Shown in pieces: positions 19,262 through 29,299 of a stretch of 64,000 nt of DNA. The notes under the pieces are model-generated. The model did no database searches. It saw only the letters and a program-made list of their open reading frames with translations, and was not told the DNA's origin. The position numbers and the translations under genes were made by a program. Position 1 is the first letter of the stretch; the number at the start of each line of letters is the position of its first letter. The DNA is from Cylindrotheca closterium. Its lineage: Eukaryota; Bacillariophyta; Bacillariophyceae; Bacillariales; Bacillariaceae. The stretch is from the NCBI GenBank assembly GCA_933822405.4, contig CAKOGP040002258.1, positions 110,023-174,022 of the forward strand, written 5' to 3'.

Positions 19262-19846
19262 CTATTGCTCATCGAAATTGTCAAAGTACAATGATCTTTG
19301 GTCCATACCAGGGATATTGGACTTGAAGCTTCTTGATTCTGATCTCGACGTCTTCACTTCGCCGTCAGAGACATAGGACCGGGTTTCATAGACAGTGCTT
19401 TCGTAGGAATAGTAGTAAGTTGAGGTTTCGCCACCAGAAAAAAAGCCTTTGACCAAAAGCAGTACAAGGAAAACCAATGTTGGTGTACGAAACTTGGAAA
19501 GGATACTTGCAATTCTATTATTCCTCGAAGAATCAGCCTCAGCAGGCACCTTCGTTGTATCCTGCCGTGATCTCTTTCGACGTCCTCCAATCCTTGTAGA
19601 TGTTGGCTTTGTCGTTTGCACTTCCTGCGTTCCAGCGTCATCATCGGAGTTTTGGTCGGCAGTAGAAAGGTCTGGATCGGATTTGTCATCATTTCCACTC
19701 GCCCCTATACTTGTAAATGATCTTGAATGCTTCCCTTGGAATAGGAAACTAGGAGTAGCCTTATTATGCCGAACCAACCGTGATTCGAAGCTCGATGCAC
19801 AGTTTGTGAACAGGAGAACGGAAAGAAGAACAAGTGATCGAATCAT
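19262..19846 (-). CDS. Small predicted plastid or secretory membrane protein
   Basis: A 194-aa protein. Residues 1-19 (MIRSLVLLSVLLFTNCASS) form a signal peptide ending at SSF|E, compatible with plastid targeting. After a basic, Ser/Asp-rich low-complexity region (about 45-110, with RIGGRRKRSRQD), one transmembrane helix appears (TPTLVFLVLLLVKGFF, about 122-137). It is followed by a Tyr/Ser-rich tail (TYYYSYESTVYETRSY) and an acidic end. No known domain was recognised. The gene lies tail-to-tail with paralogue 2 and about 300 bp from the gyrase gene. Confidence 0.65.
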   Translation of the reverse strand: MIRSLVLLSVLLFTNCASSFESRLVRHNKATPSFLFQGKHSRSFTSIGASGNDDKSDPDLSTADQNSDDDAGTQEVQTTKPTSTRIGGRRKRSRQDTTKVPAEADSSRNNRIASILSKFRTPTLVFLVLLLVKGFFSGGETSTYYYSYESTVYETRSYVSDGEVKTSRSESRSFKSNIPGMDQRSLYFDNFDEQ

Positions 19847-20154
19847 TACAGTTAGAATCGAGTAGCTTGTGACATTTGTTGGGATAGCTACGAGCCTTTG
19901 CTTAAACTACAAGAGTAACAACGACGCATCACACGACGCAAGCAAGGTGTGAACGATGATTCATTCTTGCGGTTCACAGACGGACGGTTTTGTGGAAATT
20001 CGGGGAAATACTAAGTGTCAAAATACGGATATGCGTTGATACTTGCTGTAGTTCAAGTATCATACTGTAGTTCCAATTCATCGAACACTTCCAAGCATCT
20101 TCGTAGTACAATATTACGTGTACAATGAGTTGCAATACAAGAGATTAACTGAGA
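19847..20154. other. Short intergenic region
   Basis: About 308 bp between the start of the small membrane protein gene and the gyrA stop codon. It should hold the promoter of the former; nothing specific was recognised. Confidence 0.4.
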
Positions 20155-23100
20155 TTATTCTTCAATTTCAATGTCATTTGAGTGATCATCTGCTCGCATT
20201 GGAACTAGCGAAACACTTGTGATCTCGTCTCCTTTGTCCACCTTTTGGACAACTACGCCAGTTGCAGCCCGGCCCTGGGCTGTAATATTCGCCACCTTTT
20301 GTCGCACCATGACTCCCTTTGAAGTATTGACGAGGATCTCGTCGTCTTCCCGTACGATACAGAAACAACTCAGCTTATCAATCTTTTCCAAGCCAGGCTT
20401 GAATTTGATGGCGATGACTCCCCCAACGCCACGCCCAGTAGATCGGAATTCATTTGTGCTAATCCTTTTTCCGTATCCTTGTTTCGTCATGCACAAAATA
20501 TACTCCTTCTTCTTCTCGTCTTCAGAAATAGCTGTGCTAACAACATTCATGTCCGCAATCGTGTCGCCTTCCTTGAGTTTCATCGCACGAACACCCCTGC
20601 TAGTGCGGCCGGTTGGTCGGAATTTTTCAACACTGAATCGTGTTGCCTGTCCTCGGGAGGATGCAATCAAGATGTCATCATCATCGGTACATGGTTGGCA
20701 CCATTTCAATTTGTCGCCATCTCCAAGAGAAGCAATGGTCAATCCTCGCGATGAGATAGTCTCAAAGGCATCGAGTGGAGTTCGCTTGATCCATCCTTGT
20801 TCGGTGGTCAACACAATATACTCGTCCTTCGAGAATTCTGATACAGGAAGAATAGTTGTGATTTCTTGATCAATACTTATAGGTAGTACTGAAGGAATAG
20901 GGGTACCCTTTGCTGTTCGTGTTGAAGTTGGCACTTGAAAGGCTTTCACACCATATGCAATGCCATTTTGTGCAATCATAAGAAGCGTATCGTGATCATT
21001 GCAAGTGATCACATGGGACACCTCATCGTCCATTGACGAGGCTGACCCCGACGTCCCACGCTTTCCTCGAGTTCCACGGCCCTGGCTTTCAAAAGTCTTG
21101 AGCGGCATTCTCTTAATGTAGCCATTTCGGGTGACAACGATCACTGTGAAAGCAACAGCCATCCATTGTGAGCTTCTTCAAAGGTTACAGCAAAAGTTTG
21201 ATATAAAATATCACTTACCGGATCGAGAGTTCTTCACCATATCGATATCGTTTAGTTCCCCTTCATCATTCAGGATGACGGTCTTACGATCTGCCCCAAA
21301 TTTGTCGTCCATTTCGTCAAATTCCTCTACTATCACCTCGTTAACCGCAGCATCTTCCTCCACAAGCCGCTTCAGCTCCTTTCGGCGTTCATTCAGCTCC
21401 TTCTTCTCTTCATCCAATTTGCCTTGGTTCAGTCGAGTCAACTGCCCGAGCTGAAGCCTCAAAACCGAGTCGGCTTGTTCTTGGGACAATTTGACAATAC
21501 CCTCTGGATCCATCAGAGCTTCCCGCGCACTGGCTTGATCTGGTGCCGAACGGACCAATTCAATGACTTCGTCCACCTTTTCCAAAGCAATTAGGAGACC
21601 TTCGACAATATGGGCTCGCTTCTCCACCTTTTCCAATTGATTCACAGTCTTGCGTCGAATAGTCTTGAACCGAAAGTCCAAGAAACAGTCCAAGGCCTCT
21701 CGCAACGTGAATCGTTGTGGCTTCAAGGCATCTTCGTCTTCTTCGGATGGGAAGAGTGCCAAAAAGTTGCCAGAAAAGGATGTCTGTAGTTGAGTCTTTT
21801 TGTAGAGATTGTTCAAGACGATATTGGGGACAGCATCCCGCTTCAGTTCCAAAACGACCCGAATCCCATCCCGATCCGACTCGTCCCGCAAATCAGCAAT
21901 TCCTTCCAATTTCTTCTCATTGACCAAAGCAGCTATCTTTTCCAACAAGGCTGCCTTGTTCACTTGATACGGCAGTTCCTTGACCACAATGGCGTTGCGG
22001 GACGTTTGTCCCTTGCCACGAAGTACCGTTTCGATCTCGGTCACGGCGCGCATGACGACGCCACCATTGCCCGTAGTGTACAACTTTTTCGCTCCAGCCG
22101 TTCCTAGAATGCTGGCGCAAGTGGGAAAGTCGGGTCCTGGAACGAGTGTCGCAAGCTGTTCATCGGTGACTTCCTTCCTGGGATCATTCCGACCGTCGAC
22201 CAATGCCTTGCAAGCATTTAGAATTTCTCGCAAGTTGTGAGGTGGAATGTTGGTGGCCATTCCAACGGCAATTCTGCAGGATGTAGGTAAATAAACAGGT
22301 CGATACATATGAATGAGGGTATACGTGTGTGATGACAGCAAGACAATTGGATGCACGGATTGCAAAATCAAGTGACTTACCCGGAACTTCCATTCAGCAA
22401 CAGCAGCGGGAGTCGAGAAGGCAACACAGTGGGCTCCATTTCATTCCCGTCAAAGTTATCAATCAAATCAACAGTATTCTCTGAAAGATCTGTCATGAGC
22501 GTGTCGGCTGCCAGTCGTGTCAGACGACATTCCGTGTATCTCATGGCGGCGGCCGGATCAGCATCCACCGACCCAAAGTTTCCATGACCATCAATCAGAC
22601 GATAATGTGTAGTAAAGTCTTGGGCCATTCTAACCAATGCATCGTAGACTGCCATATCACCGTGGGGATGGTATTTTCCCAGCACTTCTCCCACAACACG
22701 AGCGCACTTTCGATGCGACAAATTGGGAGACAGATTGAGTTGGTGCATGGCATACAAAATACGTCGGTGCACCGGCTTGAGACCATCGCGGGCATCCGGT
22801 AAGGCACGTCCTAGAATGATGGACAGCGCATACTTCAAAAACGACTGTTCGATCTCTGTGTGAAGCTCAATGGAAGGATTTTTGGCAGCCAATTCATTGG
22901 CGGCTTGCGCCACGTCCGCTTCGGATTCAAAGGGTTCTGCGGTCGCATACAATAATTCACCATCGTCTTCTTCACTGATCATTTCCGGATCAGCGTCTGG
23001 TGACGAAAATAGGGAAGAAGAAGAAGACCATCGCCGTATTCTTTGCTCACTGGCAATAATTGGTAAAAGTTGTTGCTTGTTATTGGACTCGAATCTTGTC

Positions 23101-23207
23101 ATTGTGGATGTTGTAGAAGCTGGTCGGAATGATGTCACCACATTGAGGGATAATAGCAATGCAAGGGCTGTAGAAAGTACACCATGAGGGAATCTGTTTG
23201 AATTCAT
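20155..23207 (-). CDS. gyrA: DNA gyrase subunit A, organelle-targeted
   Basis: Three exons (23207-22381, 22273-21219, 21143-20155) encode 956 aa; the introns are 107 and 75 nt and both junctions restore conserved sequence ([19 protein letters not shown] and [13 protein letters not shown]). The N-terminus [20 protein letters not shown]...VTSF|RP is a signal peptide with the plastid-type Phe. The breakage-reunion domain contains [20 protein letters not shown] and [11 protein letters not shown] with catalytic Y224. The C-terminal exon is the six-bladed DNA-wrapping domain, with recurring blades such as [28 protein letters not shown] and GRAATGVVV in the place of GyrA boxes. With GyrB it forms the type II topoisomerase that supercoils organelle DNA; plastid is likelier than mitochondrion from the presequence. 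Its fluoroquinolone-region sequence looks ordinary. Confidence 0.95.
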
Positions 23208-24588
23208 CTTAGCTGATTGTTTTCAAGGTCATTAAAGTAAGAATAATAACGAAATCTGTTGATGTGCAGTTATTTCAAGATTTCAAAACATCTTGATCGA
23301 TCGATTGGAGGTTCGTGTGCTCATGACCTGATTAAAGGCGGACTGACTGACTGACTCGTCGGACCGAACACCTCGATGAATTGAACATTTGAATTTTTAG
23401 AACCTTTACCACAATACTGTGATACCTGAACCAGTCCAATGGCCATCACTACAGTACCTACTCGGTTTAGAGTTCAGAAATAAATAGATCGTGGTCAAGA
23501 ATATGATATCGTATTGAAAGTCAGGAGCTTGGGTGCTGCCTTCTTCCTATCATAGTAGGAATACACCACAGTTCCTGCCTGCTAATACCACTAGAGTGTA
23601 CCTAATGATAGTGCTTGGCCTGGGGCTGAGCAAAGAACAAAGAGCTAGAGCTAGGCATGATGTTGTGTGAAATCTTTTGATACTGCGCTTGCTGTTCTTG
23701 GCGGGTAATGGTCGCAAGTCTGCCTTCGCATTGATGTTATAGGCTGGTACTACGAGAATTCGGATTGAAGGAGGAGTTCCTGGCGCTATTTTCATTCCAC
23801 AAGAAAAAAAAATTCGCAAACGAAATTGGATACTCCGGGGTTCTTTATAAAAAAATATTCATTCTTCATTCATTCATTCAACAGACATAAAGATCACTTG
23901 GTGTCACGTGTACTACCATACTACTAAGATCAAAGCAAGAACTGGAGCGGGATGAGCAGGGCAATTTTTCTTCTTCTTACATGCTGCTGCTGTGTGTAAC
24001 CCGTGGTGGGAGCTTCATCATGTGAAGAAGTCGAAGAATTGTTGTTTCATGTTTCTCAATGCTTCATATTGGTTCGTGGCACTCTTGGTAGCAACTTTTC
24101 TAATGATGTTGGCTTGAAATTCGTACCGGTACCATACCTGGTATAAGGTCACGTCCCACATCATATGCGGTATTCGGGTTATGGCTCCAGAATTTGAGGA
24201 ATTTGGCGAATCTTTGTGCCGCTTGAGATATTACTTGCGTGCGATAAGCGCCCTGCTCGAAGATTTGCGTTCTTTTTGGTGTGCATTGCGGCCAAATTTC
24301 CTGAAGTTTCCGCGTACGAACCAAAGTTTTGACACGTCCTCATCAATGACGTGACATATCCTATTTAATGCCGTGTCAAACCTTGGTCAAACACAGTGGA
24401 GAAATGCCGAACCTTTCTTCATTTTTATTGGTTTTGCTTCCTGCTGCCGTAGCGGAGCGAGAGCTTGTTGATCAGAAACAAATATTATACGATATGTATC
24501 ATAAATAATACGTGCACCCACAACCCACAACAACAAAAGAGAAAGAATATCTCACAAAAAAAGGAAAGAACTTTATTTTATTTTGATC
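23208..24588. other. Intergenic, nothing recognised
   Basis: About 1.4 kb between the divergent gyrA and arrestin-like genes. It holds a GACTGACTGACTGACT microrepeat at 23340-23355, a GTACCGGTACC palindrome near 24123-24133, and AT-rich sequence. No convincing coding frame. Confidence 0.6.
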
Positions 24589-25161
24589 ATGGGAGCCGAA
24601 CAATCTGTAACCCTATCTTGCGTCGTCGATCGCTTGACCCATGCACCTGGTGAAAATGTCCAAGGAAGCGTGTTTGTGCAAGTCAATACGGCTGAGGAGC
24701 TCTCCAATAAGTTTGAGGGTGTGACCGTCACTCTTGCTGGAGTCGAATGCATGATGATCCCAGAATCTGGTCAAATCATTCCTGGAAGCAGGAAGATCAC
24801 CATTGTCCAAGACATTGCCAATTTCAAGGATGGCAGCATCACCGAGGGCGAGTATGAGTTCCCGTTCTCTTTGGCACTTCCCTTTGAAAGCGTTGCTGCA
24901 AAGGAAGGATCATTATCCATGGATGATTCTTTGCTGCCGGCATTGGTCCATGCCCGATCTGATTCGTATTCCTCCACCGAATCTGACGATTCGGCTCCGG
25001 ACGATGTCAGCGCCACGCCCGCCTCCTTGTTGCCTGGCACCAAGCAGCAAATCATGTACGAAATCAAGGCCAGTCTCAAGCGAAAGCCAGGTGTTCCAAT
25101 CACAAATGACACTGATTTCCGCTGCAAAGCCCATATTGCCGGTGACATTCGAGTGCAATAA
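24589..25161 (+). CDS. Arrestin-like N-terminal domain protein
   Basis: A 190-aa protein from the ATG at 24589 (MGAEQSV). It reads as one arrestin-type beta-sandwich: VTLSCVVDRLTHAPGENVQGSVFV (strand, turn with P.E...G.V), a second sheet with FEGVTVTLAGVECM, then EGEYEFPFSLALP and the late strand IMYEIKASLKRK. A Ser/Asp-rich insertion (about 108-140) interrupts the fold. Arrestin-fold proteins act as adaptors in membrane trafficking. N-terminal MGAEQS carries Gly at position 2, so N-myristoylation is possible. The protein is about half the length of full arrestins, covering only the N domain; whether further exons exist downstream is not apparent, as the frame ends normally at TAA. Confidence 0.75.
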   Translation: MGAEQSVTLSCVVDRLTHAPGENVQGSVFVQVNTAEELSNKFEGVTVTLAGVECMMIPESGQIIPGSRKITIVQDIANFKDGSITEGEYEFPFSLALPFESVAAKEGSLSMDDSLLPALVHARSDSYSSTESDDSAPDDVSATPASLLPGTKQQIMYEIKASLKRKPGVPITNDTDFRCKAHIAGDIRVQ

Positions 25162-25537
25162 GCATTGCTTGCAGCACTTGTCCATAAATGGATGGGGAAA
25201 GTTGAAAGTGACTCCTTTATCGTCAGTGCAGGGATGTGATGCGGTGAACCGTTTGCTGATTTGAAATGCAGCTGTTAAAACGAGTTTGACATTGGCAGAC
25301 ATGGAACAGTCATCTTGTATATGAATGAAATCATGTGAGAATACATAGTCAGAAAGAAAGAGATAGGAAACTAGGAGAACCTGCTCTGGAACTACGTGGA
25401 ATCCAGAGAGACTCCTTGCTTACTATTTGACCAAAACAATTTTTTTAATGCTAGTGCAATGCAGTTTTTTATATGATACATGTGCCGGTAAATAATGTTT
25501 TGTTTCGTATCGCAGTGTATCACTCCACACAATAATG
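25162..25537. other. Intergenic region between convergent genes
   Basis: 376 bp between the stop codons of the arrestin-like and hydrolase genes; only 3' ends are expected here and no further signal was seen. Confidence 0.5.
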
Positions 25538-27438
25538 CTACAGTGCCTCAACCCATTCGTCCAATTTATCGGCATACCAAGAGCATCCAAGCAATTTGGC
25601 ATTTCGTCCGCCAATGGGGTTTGGGAGAAGATTGGCATGGCAAACATCGTCCAAGATAATCGAGTTGCCTGTGCAATCAATAATCATGAATAAACATCGA
25701 ACAGAAATAGTGTCAGAAGGGAAGCATACAAAATTACCATGAAAAAAAAAACATTCATCCTCCAATTCCAATTCCAATGAATGATTCTTCAAATAAACTC
25801 ACCTCCGTCCAATAGGGCGCCCTTGGTGGGAGTGATCCCATCACCTTCCACGTCGCCCTGTCCACCAAGTGCAAAGTAGGAAGCAAACGCCAGAATGGAA
25901 TCCAATTTCAATTCCAATTTCCCAACAACGCCCTTGGAAGCCACGCAGGTGTATTCAATGTTGCAATTTGCATCATCCTTATCTTGGTTGTCCGGTGAAT
26001 AATAAGCACCCGGAAATCGATCATTAATGTACTTGAGCAATCCTCTGGTTTGGTCCACCTTGGCCACGATGGAATCTGCTGGTGGTTCCTTATGAGGAGT
26101 TCCCAAGGAGACGTAATTCTTGCAACGTTCCTTGACACTTTTGGATGCGACTTCTCCCAACCAAGCGCGGGCCACCCATCCACCAATGCTGTGCGACAAA
26201 AGGGTAAACTCGGGCAATGCTGATGATGATGATGATGACGCACCCCCATTTTCGCTGTTGGCGTCCATCCTAGCCAAAGCTTCGTCAATGGCCTTGTTGT
26301 AAAAGGGAAGCGTCTTGGAGGGTTCCAAGCTTCCTTCAAAGTAGGCTTTGGAAAAGGCAGACTTGGCAATGGACAACCATTGCAATGCGGATATCCGTGC
26401 CAAGTAGACTGGATGACCCTTGGCACGGAGGCCAGCGGTCAGAACTGTGTAATCTCCCGGCTTGCCACCAAATTGTTGCGGACATAAAATGACGGGTCTT
26501 TTCGTAAGACCAGCATTGAGTTGTCGCTCTTCTTCGTCGGTTTCATGGTCGGTAATAGGGGACGAATACATTTCAGAAGCTTGAATGATCAAATCCGAAA
26601 GTTCGGCAGGTTCGTTGCTACCTTCCTTGGTTTTTCGTTGAAAGATAAATTGGGTTCCCTTATTTCCCAGTGCCGCTCGAAAGCCAGTAGATTCATCGTA
26701 TCCAATAGTATTCAACCATCCAATGGCACGATCGCCCAACAAGTTGAACGGAACTGGATAGGGCAATGTCAAATATCCGCCCCAAATAAACGGAACTACA
26801 AAAAATCCACGTCGGAATCGAAAGACCCGCTTGTTGTTTTCAATCTTCTCCAAATCGGCTTTGAGTACCAGACTCGCACCAAACGAAAAGGATACGACAT
26901 TGTCAAAATCCTTCGGTGTCAACCATTGGGCCAATCCCTGGACACGGCTGCTGCCCGTCACCAAGGATTGAAACGGCGATGGTCCGTCTCCAGAAATGTA
27001 ATTCTTCCACGAATTGGCATCAAAGAAATCCACATTGTCTCCTTCTTCCGCTTTGGGTGAAATGGTGGCCAACAGGTCCCAACCACCGTCAACGTCCAAG
27101 GAATCTGGCGGAGGCGGAAGATTGGCAATCGCTGTTTGATAGTTCTTGACTTGATCGAGACCCAATTTAGTTTGGGTCGATTCTGCTTGAGCTAATTCTT
27201 TCAAGATGGTGCGAGCCTTGATTACGTCGAAAGCCGTTTCGACCTCTGCTTTGGTAGCCGACATCCATAAGGAAGAGGAGGATGATAAAGCAGCAGTAGG
27301 TTCGGCATCACAGTAGGAATAAGAATGAGGAGGATGATGACTCAGTGATGAACATGATAATGTTGATGGGACAAAGCCGACAATTAGCTGTGGTGAGAGG
27401 CCAAATGCCAACAGTATAATAGAACTAAAGGGGCCCAT
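25538..27438 (-). CDS. Alpha/beta hydrolase (lipase-like), predicted plastid-targeted
   Basis: Two exons, 27438-25803 and 25668-25538, joined in phase 1 (LDGG|NSIILDD) across a 134-nt intron, giving 588 aa. The ATG at 27438 (MGPFSSIILLAFG) is preferred over upstream frames because it opens a signal peptide ending near IVGF|VPS. Residues 65-130 are an N-terminal PAP/fibrillin-like stretch (ARTILKELAQAES, then GGWDLLATISP). The C-terminal half is a hydrolase: PVILCPQQFGGKPGDY (oxyanion region), then LLSHSIGGWVARAWL with the nucleophile Ser in S-H-S-I-G-G, and a late acidic/His region (GDVEGDGITP, DDVCHANLLP). Likely a membrane-lipid hydrolase of the plastid; substrate unknown. It is divergent from the ASAFAP protein gene. 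Confidence 0.8.
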
Positions 27439-27729
27439 CACAAATCGGAAATACTTCCAAAATAGAATATAGCTTGTGTTGGATGACGAGTATGATACTC
27501 TATAAAAGTAGAATACCATCCTCATCACATATATTTCTTTTTGGATGACGATTTTCTGTTGAAAGGGGGAGGGGTAAAGTGTTGGGGGTGGAAGTACGTC
27601 ACTCATCTCATTGCGTGCGATGCAAAAAACAATCGACGACAATATTATAACACCCCGCACATAAGTCGTACCAGGTACCGGATATCCCTCAATTTCATAG
27701 CCGCAGCGTTACAATACTGGTATAGAAAA
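27439..27729. promoter_or_regulatory. Bidirectional promoter between two predicted plastid-protein genes
   Basis: The 291 bp between the divergent ATGs at 27438 and 27730 must contain both promoters. It includes GTACCAGGTACCGG (27668-27681), a palindrome-like element, and a pyrimidine-rich stretch. Shared regulation of the two plastid-directed products is a reasonable inference. Confidence 0.5.
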
Positions 27730-28947
27730 ATGATCTTTCGGTTACCCACTGCAGTTGTGGCAACCTTATTGGTTGGCGCTTCCGCCTTTGCCCCCACCAA
27801 TATCCAAATGTCCCGAACAAATACTAAGCAAAGAGGAACCAGCACTGTCGTTGTTGTCAACCAAGACTTGGGAGCTGGAGGCATGGCAGATACTCGTGAT
27901 CCCGATGCATTAGATCACGATGATCCCCGGAAATCCATCAGTGCCGCTCCCAGTTTTGAAGAATACTTGAAACTTCGAGGAGAGGGTGCTGCTGGCAGTA
28001 GTAGTAGTGCAGCCGCAAGCGAGGCACCATCACCAGCTCCGGCCGCTGCGACACCAGTGGCACCTAGCCCAGCACCAGTGGCTTCTACTGGCGGTGGCGG
28101 CGGCGGTGATGCCATTACTACGTTGGAGACCTCTCAAGCAGCTTCCGTTGCCAAAATCCAAGCAGGCATTCCGGATTTGGCCGTCAAACCCGATTTTACC
28201 ATTGCGGAATCCCTTTCCACCTCGGAAGCCATTACCATTGATGCCTTTGATGCTGCCGGTCCCGCCAATGTTGCATGGATTGCAAGTGTATCAGTCTCGG
28301 ATAAAATGAGCTCCTTGACAATATTCAATGGTCCATTGACAGATGTTCCCCATTTGGTCTCCAGATGCTCGGTTGTTCCAGGTGGTTCTTTGCATTGGAA
28401 GTTGGACTTTCGACCACGTGATTATGGTGCCTATGAAATGCGCAAGGAGGATGGAAGCTATCCAGGTCCAGATGAACTGGGACGCAAGTCCTTTGAGTAT
28501 TCTGGAGCCCGCAAACAGTTCGAATCCAAGTTTGGAACGGATGAAGTCTTGGCCTTTTTGCAGTCCACTATTGATTCTTTGGAGGGAGATATTGTCAAGG
28601 ACTATGAAATTGAAGGAGCCAGCGGACACGAAGAAGATTTGTTGACGCGGGGACCTTTGTTCACCAGTATCCTAATGCCCAATACCCCGGCCAATGTTGC
28701 CGCTGTGGTCAAGGCACGAGAGCAAGCGGCTGACTGGTGGCTGAGTTGGGCCACAGATGGGCAACACGATCACCGACCAGGAGCTCCTGTCAATACACAA
28801 TATGTCTACGATAGCAAATTCAAAATCAATGCGTATGGGGCACTATTGGGAGAGTATAAAGCAATGTACGGTGCTGAAGATGGACAGAAATTGGCCGTCG
28901 GTGAATCTGGACCCTTGGATGAAGCATATGTAGGAGGAGGCAGCTAA
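27730..28947 (+). CDS. Plastid-targeted protein with ASAFAP motif, function unknown
   Basis: A 405-aa protein from the ATG at 27730: MIFRLPTAVVATLLVGASAFAP is a textbook diatom plastid presequence (signal peptide plus ASAF|AP). The following 120 residues include an Ala/Pro/Ser-rich linker (EAPSPAPAAATPVAPSPAP). The mature domain (about residues 150-395) contains MSSLTIFNGPLTDVPHLVSR, GGSLHWKLDFRPRDYGAYEM, a helical region and ADWWLSWATDG. The layout of a central sheet with SLHWKLDF and a late W..W helix faintly recalls ferredoxin-dependent bilin reductase or red chlorophyll catabolite reductase folds, but no catalytic motif can be confirmed, so no enzyme function is assigned. An alternative upstream start at 27541 would bury the presequence and is rejected. 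Confidence 0.7.
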   Translation: MIFRLPTAVVATLLVGASAFAPTNIQMSRTNTKQRGTSTVVVVNQDLGAGGMADTRDPDALDHDDPRKSISAAPSFEEYLKLRGEGAAGSSSSAAASEAPSPAPAAATPVAPSPAPVASTGGGGGGDAITTLETSQAASVAKIQAGIPDLAVKPDFTIAESLSTSEAITIDAFDAAGPANVAWIASVSVSDKMSSLTIFNGPLTDVPHLVSRCSVVPGGSLHWKLDFRPRDYGAYEMRKEDGSYPGPDELGRKSFEYSGARKQFESKFGTDEVLAFLQSTIDSLEGDIVKDYEIEGASGHEEDLLTRGPLFTSILMPNTPANVAAVVKAREQAADWWLSWATDGQHDHRPGAPVNTQYVYDSKFKINAYGALLGEYKAMYGAEDGQKLAVGESGPLDEAYVGGGS

Positions 28948-29299
28948 AATGGATAAGGCAATATTCCCAATCTTTAACATACCGTACACTATTAGTGGCA
29001 TCTTCATCCTTGCTCATTGACCCAAAGTTCCAGGAACCATGTGCAAACGAATAAAAGCAACAAAGGTGATTCCCTGTACATTCCAGAACTCCAAACCGAA
29101 CACAAACCTTTCTCTGGGAAAATATAAAATAGCGGATCAGTGATCTGTTTTTCTACTTAGCAAAACATATTTTTACCGCGTTTATGATTGGACCTACCAG
29201 TATTCCAAGCCCAAACCGAATAGAAAATGAAATAATCCAATGCGAACGGCAGACTTTTTGAACTTGCAAGTAGTATACAACAACAACAACAACAACACC
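28948..29299. promoter_or_regulatory. Intergenic region and promoter of the RelA/SpoT-TPR gene
   Basis: 352 bp ending in a CAACAACAACAACAACAAC leader immediately before the ATG at 29300. No other element was recognised. Confidence 0.4.
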
